NCBI GenBank assembly: GCA_016930085.1
Contig: JAFGHO010000018.1
Coordinates: 62,001 to 126,000, forward strand
DNA: 64,000 bases
From: Spirochaetales bacterium
GTDB taxonomy: Bacteria > Spirochaetota > Spirochaetia > SZUA-6 > JAFGRV01
Direction of reading: 5' to 3'
The notes below the pieces were generated by a model. That model was not told the origin of the DNA. It saw only the letters and a program-made list of their open reading frames with translations, and searched no databases. Numbering within the stretch: position 1 is the stretch's first letter; the number at the start of each line of letters is the position of its first letter. Below, piece by piece: positions 8,663-16,843 of this stretch. The translations under genes were made by a program, and so were the position numbers.

Positions 8663-10336
8663 TCAGTCAAGGGAGACGCTTATCGTACTCCCCCACGGTA
8701 TAACAGTATAATTTTTAAGTGTCTCCGTGTCTACAGGTGTCTTCGCCCCGCCCGGACGGTAACACCTGATCTGATGCGTGTTTTCAAGCACCCGGCTGTC
8801 TGCCGTGCTATTTTCATACTCGATATCACATGTGAAAAGATCATTCGCCAACGTCATATTTGTAAAGGAGATGCTTCTTCTTGCATGAAACCACATAACG
8901 ATATCGAGTGCTTTTGTTACCCATACCTTCCTTGCCTTTAAATAGTCGAGAAGTCTTTTATAAAAATTATCCCATAACCGTTCGGGCGCGATGCTTCGCA
9001 TGTGCCAGATGACCGTAACGGCACCGCCCAAAACAGCCGCTTCGTTGAATATATGTTCGCAATATGCCCATGCTTCGCTTTCCTTAAGATTCATTCTTCC
9101 CGGATAAAACATGGTCGAATCCTGTATGTGCATCGGTAGCTCATACAGCCCGGATACGCCCGGAAAACGGAATACCTGGGACGTTCCGGCCCGAAAACCG
9201 ACGGTTTCGTTATAGCCGTAACTGGAATCGTAAAAATAACCGCCCCTTTCAAGGTGACGTGGAGTGTTTTCGTTAAAAAACAGCCAGTGCATGCGAATCC
9301 CGACCTTCCGGTCTCTTCCGATTATTTCACGAACGCGATTCAGTTCGGATTGCGCCGACGATTCGCTGTTCCAGGAATCAAGGCCGTGAACCCCCACCTC
9401 ATTGCCGCAGGTATCCAGATACATAATCTCATCCCCGATATCGTCGATATCATACCTGGAAGCCCGTCTTTTTACATTACCGGCATTCTGATTTTTTCCC
9501 GTACGGCCTTTGAACGGGATGACATAAAACGTCGATGTCAATCCTTTTTCCAGTTTCACATATTCCTTGAATTGATTCCAGAAATCCTTTACCGCACCGG
9601 CAAGCACAAAAGGAAGTGAAAAAACGGAAATCAGGTTCCTGACAAGATGGCGGACCGTCCGTTTTCCTCTCACCACATCGAGCAAAGAACCGATCGTCGC
9701 CCTGTAGAGATACGCGATGAAGGTCAGGTCCGGGAAGTGCTTTCGGATCGAAACAAAATCGACATCATGGGTCAGGGCGACCATACAGGAATAACGGGGA
9801 TGAACGGGTGGAATTTCGATAACAGGTATTCTCCCGTAATCGAGAATGACGAGCTTAAGCAGCATGATGTGATAATCCAGCACAGGGATGCATGCGTTCC
9901 CGACGGGCTGTCCCTTTAGCAGAAGCCGGGAGATCTCGTCAAAAAGATTGAATCCGATGTGCAGGACGATCATACCGGCTTTCTCCCGCTTCATCATTAC
10001 CGGCTCGTTTGTTTCCTCAAGCAACAGTCTGGAAGAACAATCACCGGTAAATGTCACCACAGACCCGTATAACGGGACGCTCAGACCATATCCCGACAAC
10101 CTCACGGGTTCCGTATCGTAGCGCCTGCCGATACGCTTTCCCATCCCCCCCGTTGTCTCCCGTGAACAATAGACGATCAATAATCGCGCATCGATCGCGG
10201 TTTCGGGCACCTTTTTCGAACACATTACCACAGGGTACCGTTTACCTTTTTGATACAATTCCCATGGTGTTTTGAATAATTCAAATAGTTCTTCGACCAC
10301 CGATATTTCGGAATCGGAACAAATTATGCCAATCAT
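8663..10336 (-). CDS. Polysaccharide deacetylase-like protein (large)
   Basis: A 557-residue protein if started at ATG 10336, which has AGGTGATGGG just upstream; the longer frame begins at a weak TTG (10369). An N-terminal region of about 180 residues is unlike any enzyme I know. It is followed by a deacetylase (NodB-type) domain beginning A-L-T-H-D-V-D-F near residue 190. Asp-Val-Asp here stands where the metal and catalytic aspartates lie in carbohydrate esterase family 4. Further on are V-G-V-H-G-L-D-S, which keeps one His of the H-x3-H motif, and R-F-P-G near 400. No signal peptide is seen, so it may act in the cytoplasm or be peripheral. Such long deacetylase-like proteins occur in exopolysaccharide loci. 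A shorter relative is at 11937-12938. Confidence 0.75.
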   Translation of the reverse strand: MIGIICSDSEISVVEELFELFKTPWELYQKGKRYPVVMCSKKVPETAIDARLLIVYCSRETTGGMGKRIGRRYDTEPVRLSGYGLSVPLYGSVVTFTGDCSSRLLLEETNEPVMMKREKAGMIVLHIGFNLFDEISRLLLKGQPVGNACIPVLDYHIMLLKLVILDYGRIPVIEIPPVHPRYSCMVALTHDVDFVSIRKHFPDLTFIAYLYRATIGSLLDVVRGKRTVRHLVRNLISVFSLPFVLAGAVKDFWNQFKEYVKLEKGLTSTFYVIPFKGRTGKNQNAGNVKRRASRYDIDDIGDEIMYLDTCGNEVGVHGLDSWNSESSAQSELNRVREIIGRDRKVGIRMHWLFFNENTPRHLERGGYFYDSSYGYNETVGFRAGTSQVFRFPGVSGLYELPMHIQDSTMFYPGRMNLKESEAWAYCEHIFNEAAVLGGAVTVIWHMRSIAPERLWDNFYKRLLDYLKARKVWVTKALDIVMWFHARRSISFTNMTLANDLFTCDIEYENSTADSRVLENTHQIRCYRPGGAKTPVDTETLKNYTVIPWGSTISVSLD

Positions 10337-10438
10337 CCCATCACCTGCCGTCAAAAAAGATGTTTTCAAATTTTAGCCGGATAATTGAAACGGTGTATCC
10401 GGAATGCTTTGATTGAAACGAATCGCTCATAAGGCACC

Positions 10439-11482
10439 TTACCCCATATACCGGTACATGAACCTTCCTATCACCCTCAAAAGCGAAACGGGGATCAATT
10501 TCATATAACGGGCCAGCCGTTTCGAGCCGTAATGTATCGGTTCACCGGCCTTTTTTCTCACATCGACAGTCAGGTAGTTCATTTCCATTATTTCGGCGCC
10601 CCATTGCCCCTTAAAGGAGAGAAGACCCCGGTTGTCCGGGGAAGTTCTCCCGAAAGACATGCTGGCATACCCTTTTTCATGATACTTTTTAATGGCATCA
10701 CACATGATACAATTATTGGGCCGGAGATGATTAAATTTAGTATCGGAGGCACCATATTTATACAACACCTTCTTACCAAAATGAAAGAAAACGGCTCCGG
10801 CGATGATATTTTCCTCATGACTCGCTAGCGCGACAACCCCTTTCCCGTTTTTTAAAACGTGTTTCCAGATATTTCTGAAAAAGGAAAACGGCTGGGGAGG
10901 AACTCCATGCTTTTTTCTCGTTTTACAATGCAGCCGATAATACGCTTTTAAGCCGTTCAGATTGGTGTGATAGTCAATCTTGACCCCGCATTTCTCCGCT
11001 TTGACTATGTTTCTTCTGTTGCAGGATTTATACCGCGAAACGATATTGGCAAACGAATCGTCAAGGTCCACGATATGGTGATAGTATATCTGTCTGTGCC
11101 CCTCATATTGCAGGGCAACCTCCTTTATCACGTCGCGCAGTTCGATATATTGCCATCCGGTTTTTTTCGCATATGAGAGAATATGATAAATCATTTTTTC
11201 AAGATCAGACGTATCGGAAAAAACAAGCGGGGGGCAATAATCGGAAAAAGGGAGGGAAATCCCGTTTTTTTTCCCGACTATATTTCTTACTTCCAATACC
11301 GGGACGATTCCCCTTATCATGTCGTTTTTCTTGAAAATGAAAAAAAAGGGCTTATAATGATATGAATGATTCAACACCTCAAGCCAATACGTCGAATGAA
11401 AGAATGTATAATCCGGGTGTGAACGGACAAGGTCGTTCCAGCCCGTATACTGCAATGGATTTATCACCTCAACACATTCCAT
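10439..11482 (-). CDS. FemAB/GNAT-fold protein of exopolysaccharide locus
   Basis: This 347-residue protein resembles the FemAB-like family found beside exopolysaccharide and exosortase gene clusters. It opens with F-F-H-S-T-Y-W-L-E-V near residue 27 and has S-L-P-F-S-D-Y-C-P-P near 75. The centre carries Y-K-S-C-N-R-R-N-I-V-K-A-E-K, the basic motif of the family, and the C-terminal GNAT half has A-G-A-V-F-F-H-F-G and Y-K-Y-G-A-S-D near 240. Proteins of this fold transfer aminoacyl groups from tRNA or acyl groups from CoA; which one applies here is not visible. It lies just downstream of the opposing deacetylase gene at 11937 and upstream of the larger deacetylase on its own strand. A relative is cut by the left edge of the window. 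Confidence 0.78.
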   Translation of the reverse strand: MECVEVINPLQYTGWNDLVRSHPDYTFFHSTYWLEVLNHSYHYKPFFFIFKKNDMIRGIVPVLEVRNIVGKKNGISLPFSDYCPPLVFSDTSDLEKMIYHILSYAKKTGWQYIELRDVIKEVALQYEGHRQIYYHHIVDLDDSFANIVSRYKSCNRRNIVKAEKCGVKIDYHTNLNGLKAYYRLHCKTRKKHGVPPQPFSFFRNIWKHVLKNGKGVVALASHEENIIAGAVFFHFGKKVLYKYGASDTKFNHLRPNNCIMCDAIKKYHEKGYASMSFGRTSPDNRGLLSFKGQWGAEIMEMNYLTVDVRKKAGEPIHYGSKRLARYMKLIPVSLLRVIGRFMYRYMG

Positions 11483-11936
11483 AGTAACCGAATATTCCCG
11501 TCATAAAAGATTTTACCCTCACTATAGAGACTCGCCGCCGCTATGTAAATATCAAAATCAAGAAAGAGTTTCGGTAAAAACGCTTCCCAAAGGAGGGGCA
11601 TTGCCATAAGATTTTTAATTTTAGCTATTGACGATAATAAATGCCGATATCTCACGACTTTCATTACAAAGTGATAAAATAATAGTATTTGATATTTTCA
11701 TAAAAATCCAATATAACATATAGTATTGAAAACGACATTTTACTTACTCGTTTGAGAATTTTTTTATATGGATTGTTGCTTATTTTATAGGGAAATTAAC
11801 ATGTTTGATCGTTGATTAACCGGGATGTATACATAATGACAGGGGGAAAGAATTAACTATCACCGGATATTTAATTAAAGTAAAGTTGTTTTTTCATAAC
11901 AAGAAAAGTGATAGTGTCGTATTCGATAAATAACCT

Positions 11937-12938
11937 ATGCATCATCGAAATACAAGTCACATTCAAATCACGGCCGCGCGGAAGAGTTTTTATAACGTCT
12001 ATTATTGCTGTAAATCCTATATTCCAAAAAGGATCATGATTGCGGCAAGAAGACTCTATGCGTTTTATAAAAGCAGAAAATATAAAACGATATGGCCGAT
12101 CGACTTTTCGGCGGACAAAAAACCGGAATGGTTTCACGGATGGCCTCAAAAAAAGCGGTTTGCGGTGCTGTTGCGGCACGACATAGAATCGGAGGTCGGG
12201 TACCGGAAAATCAATGACCTCATCGATATTGAAGACGGACTTGGATTTAAATCCGTCTACAATCTGTTGTTTCAAAAATACGAGGTAACCCGGGAGATGA
12301 TAGACGGTATAAAGAAGAGGGGGTTCGAAGCAGGCATACATGGTCTCACGCATGACGGCAAACTGTATCTATCAAAAGAAATATTCGACAAACGGGTCAA
12401 GCTGATTAATCATTATCTGGAAAAACATCAATGTGCGGGTTTCGCATCGCCTTCGAGTTTCCACAATCTCGAATGGCTGCATGATCTGAACATCGAATAT
12501 GATTCATCCACCTTTGACACGGATCCCATAGAACCTCAAAACGACGCCGTGAAAACAATCTACCCGTTCATGGTCAAGAATTACCGGCAGCATTCCTACA
12601 TCGAAATTCCTTATACACTCCCGCAGGATTTTACCGTTTTTATATTATTAAAGCATAAAGATATAGATTTGTGGAAACGAAAAGTCGACTGGATTGCGGA
12701 AAAGGGGGGCATGGTTTTAGTAAATGTCCATCCCGATTATCTGCAATTTCACGGCGATAAAAAAAGGATCAACAATTATCCCGTCGATTTCTATATCGAG
12801 TTTCTTGACTATATAAAAACAAATTATAAAGACCAATACTGGCATGTTTTACCCAGAGAACTGGCCTCATTTTGCAGAAGTGAATGTATAAAAGACTTAA
12901 TTAACACATCTATACGGATGCCGCGAAATATTCCCTGA
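11937..12938 (+). CDS. Polysaccharide deacetylase-like protein
   Basis: A 333-residue protein with the start of a deacetylase domain at F-A-V-L-L-R-H-D-I-E-S near residues 76-87. The catalytic and metal aspartate position is covered by H-D-I-E, and H-G-L-T-H-D-G near residue 138 is an intact H-x3-H zinc motif. V-N-V-H-P-D-Y near 261 gives the C-terminal His. A stretch W-F-H-G-W-P-Q-K-K-R-F before the domain is typical of this group. An alternative start at ATG 12036 would remove 33 residues that look unlike the family, but its AGGA is too close to the codon to decide. Its 3' end overlaps the convergent aminotransferase gene by 29 bases. It probably trims acetyl groups from a surface glycan or a precursor; this is inferred. 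Confidence 0.78.
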   Translation: MHHRNTSHIQITAARKSFYNVYYCCKSYIPKRIMIAARRLYAFYKSRKYKTIWPIDFSADKKPEWFHGWPQKKRFAVLLRHDIESEVGYRKINDLIDIEDGLGFKSVYNLLFQKYEVTREMIDGIKKRGFEAGIHGLTHDGKLYLSKEIFDKRVKLINHYLEKHQCAGFASPSSFHNLEWLHDLNIEYDSSTFDTDPIEPQNDAVKTIYPFMVKNYRQHSYIEIPYTLPQDFTVFILLKHKDIDLWKRKVDWIAEKGGMVLVNVHPDYLQFHGDKKRINNYPVDFYIEFLDYIKTNYKDQYWHVLPRELASFCRSECIKDLINTSIRMPRNIP

Positions 12939-14028
12939 TAATCCCCGCCGTATATTCTATCTGCTCCCTTTCAAGATGTTCTCCCATGGGTAACGATACG
13001 TAATTCCGTGCGCATTCTTCGGCAACAGGATACCTTTTACCGGCGCAATCCAGCCCCCGGTAAGCGTCCTGCATATGCAACGGGACCGGATAATGTATTC
13101 CGCAGAAGATTCCTTTTCCTTTCAGATAATCCATAAAATCTTCGCGGTTCTCCGTCATGACGGCATAGATATGGTACACATGTTTCCCGTATTCCGCCTC
13201 ATACGGCAGCACAATCCCTTCGAAATGTTGAAGAAGCTCATTGTAGGCGGCGGCGTTTTCCCTGCGTCTGTCGTTCCATGCCCCGAGGTGTTTCAATTTG
13301 ACGCTTAAAATCGCCCCCTGGATCCCGTCCATCCGCGCATTCCAGCCGATCATCGAATGATAATACTTTTTCGACTGCCCGTGGTCCCGCAGCATCCTGC
13401 ATGTATCGGCATGCTTCCCGTCATTCGTCGTGATTGCTCCGGCCTCGCCGTACGCACCGAGATTCTTCCCCGGATAAAAGCTGAAAGCCCCCATCAATCC
13501 CATGGAACCCGCCTTTTTCCCCTTATACTCCGCCCCGTGCGCCTGGCATGCGTCCTCGATCACAACGAGTCCGTGTTTTCCGGCGATTTCCAGGATCGGG
13601 TCCATATCGCACATCTGACCGAACAGCTGCACGGGGATGACCGCCTTCGTCTTCTCCGTTATCGCCGCTTCTAGCAGACGGGGATTCATCGTGTATGTTT
13701 TGGCATCGATATCGATAAAAACGGGCGTCGCGCCCGCGTAACTGACCGCTTCCGCGGTCGCGATAAATGTATTGGGTACGGTGATGACTTCGTCTCCTTC
13801 ACCGATACCCGCCGCCAGAAGCGCCAGCCAGAGTGCGTCCGTTCCGCTTCCCACACCCACCGCATAATCGGTTCCGCAGAAAGCGGCGAACTCTTTCTCG
13901 AACTCCTCGACAAAGGGCCCCCCTGCGAAAGCGGTTTTATCGATCACCTGTTGTATCGCCTGATGGATTTCGGTCTTTATCGATTCATACTGTTTTTTGA
14001 GGTCTAAAAATGGAACATTCATCATCAT
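12910..14028 (-). CDS. DegT/DnrJ/EryC1 sugar aminotransferase (cassette 2)
   Basis: A 372-residue PLP enzyme, clearly related to the cassette-1 aminotransferase at 5802-6920. The Schiff-base Lys188 lies in S-F-Y-P-G-K-N-L-G-A-Y-G, preceded by V-I-E-D-A-C-Q-A-H-G; G-I-H-Y-P-V-P-L-H near residue 318 is also kept. Three in-frame ATG codons open the gene and overlap the stop of the acetyltransferase upstream (14025-14027), so translation is coupled. The sequence V-P-F-L-D-L-K-K-Q-Y is typical of WbpE/FdtB-like enzymes that aminate 3-keto nucleotide sugars. It is the last gene of the second oxidoreductase/acetyltransferase/aminotransferase operon. The exact sugar is not determined by sequence. Confidence 0.9.
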   Translation of the reverse strand: MMMNVPFLDLKKQYESIKTEIHQAIQQVIDKTAFAGGPFVEEFEKEFAAFCGTDYAVGVGSGTDALWLALLAAGIGEGDEVITVPNTFIATAEAVSYAGATPVFIDIDAKTYTMNPRLLEAAITEKTKAVIPVQLFGQMCDMDPILEIAGKHGLVVIEDACQAHGAEYKGKKAGSMGLMGAFSFYPGKNLGAYGEAGAITTNDGKHADTCRMLRDHGQSKKYYHSMIGWNARMDGIQGAILSVKLKHLGAWNDRRRENAAAYNELLQHFEGIVLPYEAEYGKHVYHIYAVMTENREDFMDYLKGKGIFCGIHYPVPLHMQDAYRGLDCAGKRYPVAEECARNYVSLPMGEHLEREQIEYTAGIIREYFAASV

Positions 14029-14510
14029 TCATTCTCTTTTCTTTTCCGTAATATTCTTGCGGGATTACCCGCGACGATCGTATCGGCAGGCACATCCTTT
14101 GTCACGACGCTTCCCATACCGATAATCGCCCTCTCGCCGATCGTTATTCCGCATTTGATCGTCGCGCTCGAACCGATCGAAGCCCCCTTTTTAACAAGGG
14201 TCGGGATACACATCCAGTCGTCCTCCGTCTGGAGTTCGCCGTTTATATTCGTGGAACGCGGGTATATGTCATTGATGAAGGTGACGTTATGTCCGATAAA
14301 CACCTCATCCTCGATCGTCACGCCTTCACAGATAAAGGTATGGCTCGATATCTTGCACCGTTCACCGATTGTCACACCCTTCTGAATTTCCACGAAGGTT
14401 CCTACTTTGGTCAGGCTGCCGATCTCACAGCCGTAAAGGTTGACAAATCCGTATATTTTGACATCCTTGCCCAACCTGACATCGTCCGCTATCTTCTGCA
14501 TGTTTTCCAT
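14025..14510 (-). CDS. Left-handed beta-helix N-acetyltransferase (cassette 2)
   Basis: This 161-residue protein is built of hexapeptide repeats such as I-G-S-L-T-K, I-G-E-R-C-K, I-E-D-E-V-F and I-G-S-S-A-T, and ends with G-M-G-S-V-V-T-K-D-V and G-N-P-A-R. It has the loop F-I-N-D-I-Y-P-R-S near residue 79, resembling the N-D-x-x-P-R loop of WbpD-type acetyltransferases, which acetylate the 3-amino group of UDP-GlcNAc3NA. It lies 3 bases after the oxidoreductase and overlaps the aminotransferase start. It is shorter than the cassette-1 acetyltransferase (208 residues), so the two cassettes are not a recent duplication. Confidence 0.9.
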   Translation of the reverse strand: MENMQKIADDVRLGKDVKIYGFVNLYGCEIGSLTKVGTFVEIQKGVTIGERCKISSHTFICEGVTIEDEVFIGHNVTFINDIYPRSTNINGELQTEDDWMCIPTLVKKGASIGSSATIKCGITIGERAIIGMGSVVTKDVPADTIVAGNPARILRKRKENE

Positions 14511-14513
14511 CCG

Positions 14514-15521
14514 TTATAAATTTATTTTTTTTCCTTCGGCCTTCAGGGACGCGGTTGAGGCTTCCAGTATCCTGACAATCTGCATACCGGCCTCACCGTC
14601 CGAAGGAGAAGGCTCCCCTTTTTCGATCGAATCGATAAACTGCTGGCATTCGATTCGCAGCGGTTCGGTCTGTTTTATATGGGGAATATACACGTCACCG
14701 TAATGATAGGCAAACTGAAACTCACCGAATGTATCGTAGTGATGGGGAATCTTTACGTGCTGATCGTAAATTTTTATTTTATAAAGGGGTTCCGTGTCAT
14801 CATAGACGATCATCTTTTTACTCCCGATAATGGTAAACTCGCGTATTTTTCTGGGGTCCAGCCAGCTGCTTTGAATAATGGCAAAAAAATTGTTGCTGAA
14901 ATCCATGGTGAGGGTGGTGACATCCTCTATTTTGGGATGAATGTGCGCTTTCCCGACGCAGTTTACTGAAACGGGTCTTTCATTAATGAGATAGAGAATA
15001 ATGGAAATATCGTGCGGGGCAAGGTCCCATGTGACGTTGATATCGTTCTGGAACAGACCCAGATTGAGACGCTGGGATTTTATATACAGGACCTCACCGA
15101 TGTCCCCTGAATCGATAATCTCCTTTATTTTCCTCACCGTCGCCGTATAGATGAATGTGTGACCGACCATTAACACAAGTGACTTTTCATGCGCTATGTC
15201 GTTGAGGGCCTGACATTCTTCGGTCGAACCCGCCATCGGTTTTTCGATGAATGTATGTTTTCCGGCTTGAAGAGCCATCCGGGCGAGTTTGAAATGAGTG
15301 GAAACCGGCGTCGCGACGACAATGGCGTCGATACGATCATCATCCACAAGACTGCTATAATCCGTTGTCGTATCGACCTCCGGATAGATTTCTTTCATAT
15401 GGTTGAGTCTTTTATCATCTTTATCGCATACTTTAATTACCCGGCAATCGGTGAGGGATCTGAAATTCCTGATGAGATTCGGACCCCAATAGCCGCATCC
15501 GACAATACCGATATTTACCAT
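14514..15521 (-). CDS. Gfo/Idh/MocA oxidoreductase (cassette 2)
   Basis: A 335-residue NAD(P)-dependent dehydrogenase with the Rossmann motif G-I-V-G-C-G-Y-W-G-P-N at residues 4-14, the E-K-P-M-A signature near 94 and D-L-A-P-H-D-I-S-I near 166, where the catalytic His of the family usually sits. It is the first gene of the second three-gene cassette, with acetyltransferase and aminotransferase genes directly behind it. That is the arrangement for making 2,3-diacetamido or 3-acetamido sugars in O-antigen loci. It differs strongly from the cassette-1 oxidoreductase and lacks that protein's W-R-G-T-W block, so it may oxidise a different position or substrate. About 275 bases before it hold no gene. 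Confidence 0.85.
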   Translation of the reverse strand: MVNIGIVGCGYWGPNLIRNFRSLTDCRVIKVCDKDDKRLNHMKEIYPEVDTTTDYSSLVDDDRIDAIVVATPVSTHFKLARMALQAGKHTFIEKPMAGSTEECQALNDIAHEKSLVLMVGHTFIYTATVRKIKEIIDSGDIGEVLYIKSQRLNLGLFQNDINVTWDLAPHDISIILYLINERPVSVNCVGKAHIHPKIEDVTTLTMDFSNNFFAIIQSSWLDPRKIREFTIIGSKKMIVYDDTEPLYKIKIYDQHVKIPHHYDTFGEFQFAYHYGDVYIPHIKQTEPLRIECQQFIDSIEKGEPSPSDGEAGMQIVRILEASTASLKAEGKKINL

Positions 15522-15797
15522 ATTTTATTTCCTTTTATGTGTATTTAAAGTGAGGCGGTATATTACCCCGCTTTATAACGTCAGCTTTTACCATATCGGT
15601 AATCAAAATGGTAAAATATTAAAGAAGTATTTCCTTTTAATATTATTTTGTCAAGGCTGACAGGAATTTTCAGTTTCATTAATAAAAACCGGCATTTTGT
15701 TCCATCTTTCGCTACCTGCATCGTTTTACTTAACGTTTGATACGTCCTGTTTGAAACCGGCTTTATCTATGCCCAATCCCTTATTAATAACCGCCGT

Positions 15798-16322
15798 CTA
15801 TCTTTTTCTCTTGACCGTTTTTAATTGCCTGTAAAAATCCCACATGTTCGTGTCCCGTGTCAATGACTTGCCGCACGTTGCCACAGCGGCCGCCGGATTC
15901 CCCTGAACCATCGTATGCGGCGGGACGGATTTTGTCACGACACTTCCCGCGGCCACCACAGCACCTTTCCCTATTTTAATGTTCGGCATGATTATGACTC
16001 CGGGCCCTATGAAAACCTCGTCCCCGATTACCAGAGAAGGTTTCCTGCTTGCCAGATGCTTTTCCCCGAGATTGTCGAAATGGGCGATCAATGTCGAACG
16101 AATACCGATGATCACCCTGTCTCCGATGACAATCTTTTCCGGATGTGCCGTGTCCAGAAGAACATCGGTGCCGATAAAGACATCCTTTCCTATTTTTACG
16201 CCGCGCAACTTATGAAGCCATATCCTGATTGTCGTAGAACCGGGAAAATTTCTCGCGATCGATTGCAGAAACCTGTTTTTAATCGCTTTCAGGAGAGATT
16301 CCTGCGTTAAAATTCTATTCAT
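15798..16322 (-). CDS. WcaF-like hexapeptide acyltransferase
   Basis: A 174-residue protein if started at ATG 16322 (M-N-R-I-L-T-Q), which has GAGAGGGC about 9 bases upstream; the open frame extends to a TTG at 16406. The N-terminus is basic and amphipathic. A left-handed beta-helix follows with I-G-K-D-V-F-I-G, I-G-D-R-V-I-I-G, I-G-P-G-V-I-I and G-K-G-A-V-V-A-A-G-S-V-V-T-K-S-V, ending at G-N-P-A-A. This is the pattern of colanic-acid-type O-acetyltransferases such as WcaF and maltose acetyltransferases. It probably acetylates a sugar hydroxyl of the surface glycan from acetyl-CoA. It sits alone on the minus strand between cassette 2 and the plus-strand asparagine synthase operon. Confidence 0.85.
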   Translation of the reverse strand: MNRILTQESLLKAIKNRFLQSIARNFPGSTTIRIWLHKLRGVKIGKDVFIGTDVLLDTAHPEKIVIGDRVIIGIRSTLIAHFDNLGEKHLASRKPSLVIGDEVFIGPGVIIMPNIKIGKGAVVAAGSVVTKSVPPHTMVQGNPAAAVATCGKSLTRDTNMWDFYRQLKTVKRKR

Positions 16323-16614
16323 TTGCAAAAGCCCTCTCAATACCATTTTATGAGGCCTTATGATGTTCGATATATCATCATTATCAGAGTGGGAAAGGAG
16401 TGTCAAGGAAAAAGAATCGTTGACTCAAATTGCCGTTTATGACCGGTATCTGAAATAATCGATATCCCCTCCCGTCCGTGCAATATAAATCCTGACTTTT
16501 ACCGCCGTCACCTGTAAAAAAATATTTTCAATGTTTGCCTTAAAATCGTATTTACGTTTATAATAACAAAAACAGGAAGAATAGTTTGTCTATTCCATGT
16601 ATGTATGAAACGGC

Positions 16615-16836
16615 ATGAATAATATAAGAAAATATATAACTGACTACTGCGAAAACAATAGATCTTTTAGAAAGGACGACCTTTATCTGCTTGAAACATC
16701 CCTGTATCTTGAAGACAGCTTCGGAATACGGCTTGCCGATGACCAGATATGTCCCGAAATACTCAACAATGCGGATACTATTGAAAAGTTCATACGTGAA
16801 AAAATAACCTCAAAAAAGGGAAAAAAAGGATTATAA
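16615..16836 (+). CDS. ACP-like protein lacking the phosphopantetheine serine
   Basis: This 73-residue protein aligns without gaps to acyl carrier proteins over the helix-II region: D-D-L-Y-L-L-E-T-S-L-Y-L-E-D-S-F-G-I where an ACP has D-S-M/L-x-L-L-E-L-x-x-x-L-E-E-E-F-G-I. The serine that carries 4'-phosphopantetheine in every working ACP is Asp22 here, so it should not be able to carry a thioester. Length and acidity otherwise fit an ACP. It starts 7 bases before the asparagine synthase gene and must be co-expressed with it; ACP genes beside AsnB-like genes are common in surface-polysaccharide loci. It may serve as a protein scaffold or regulator. An error at one base could in principle hide the serine, but GAC to a Ser codon needs two changes. 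Confidence 0.65.
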   Translation: MNNIRKYITDYCENNRSFRKDDLYLLETSLYLEDSFGIRLADDQICPEILNNADTIEKFIREKITSKKGKKGL

Positions 16837-16843
16837 AGAAAGA

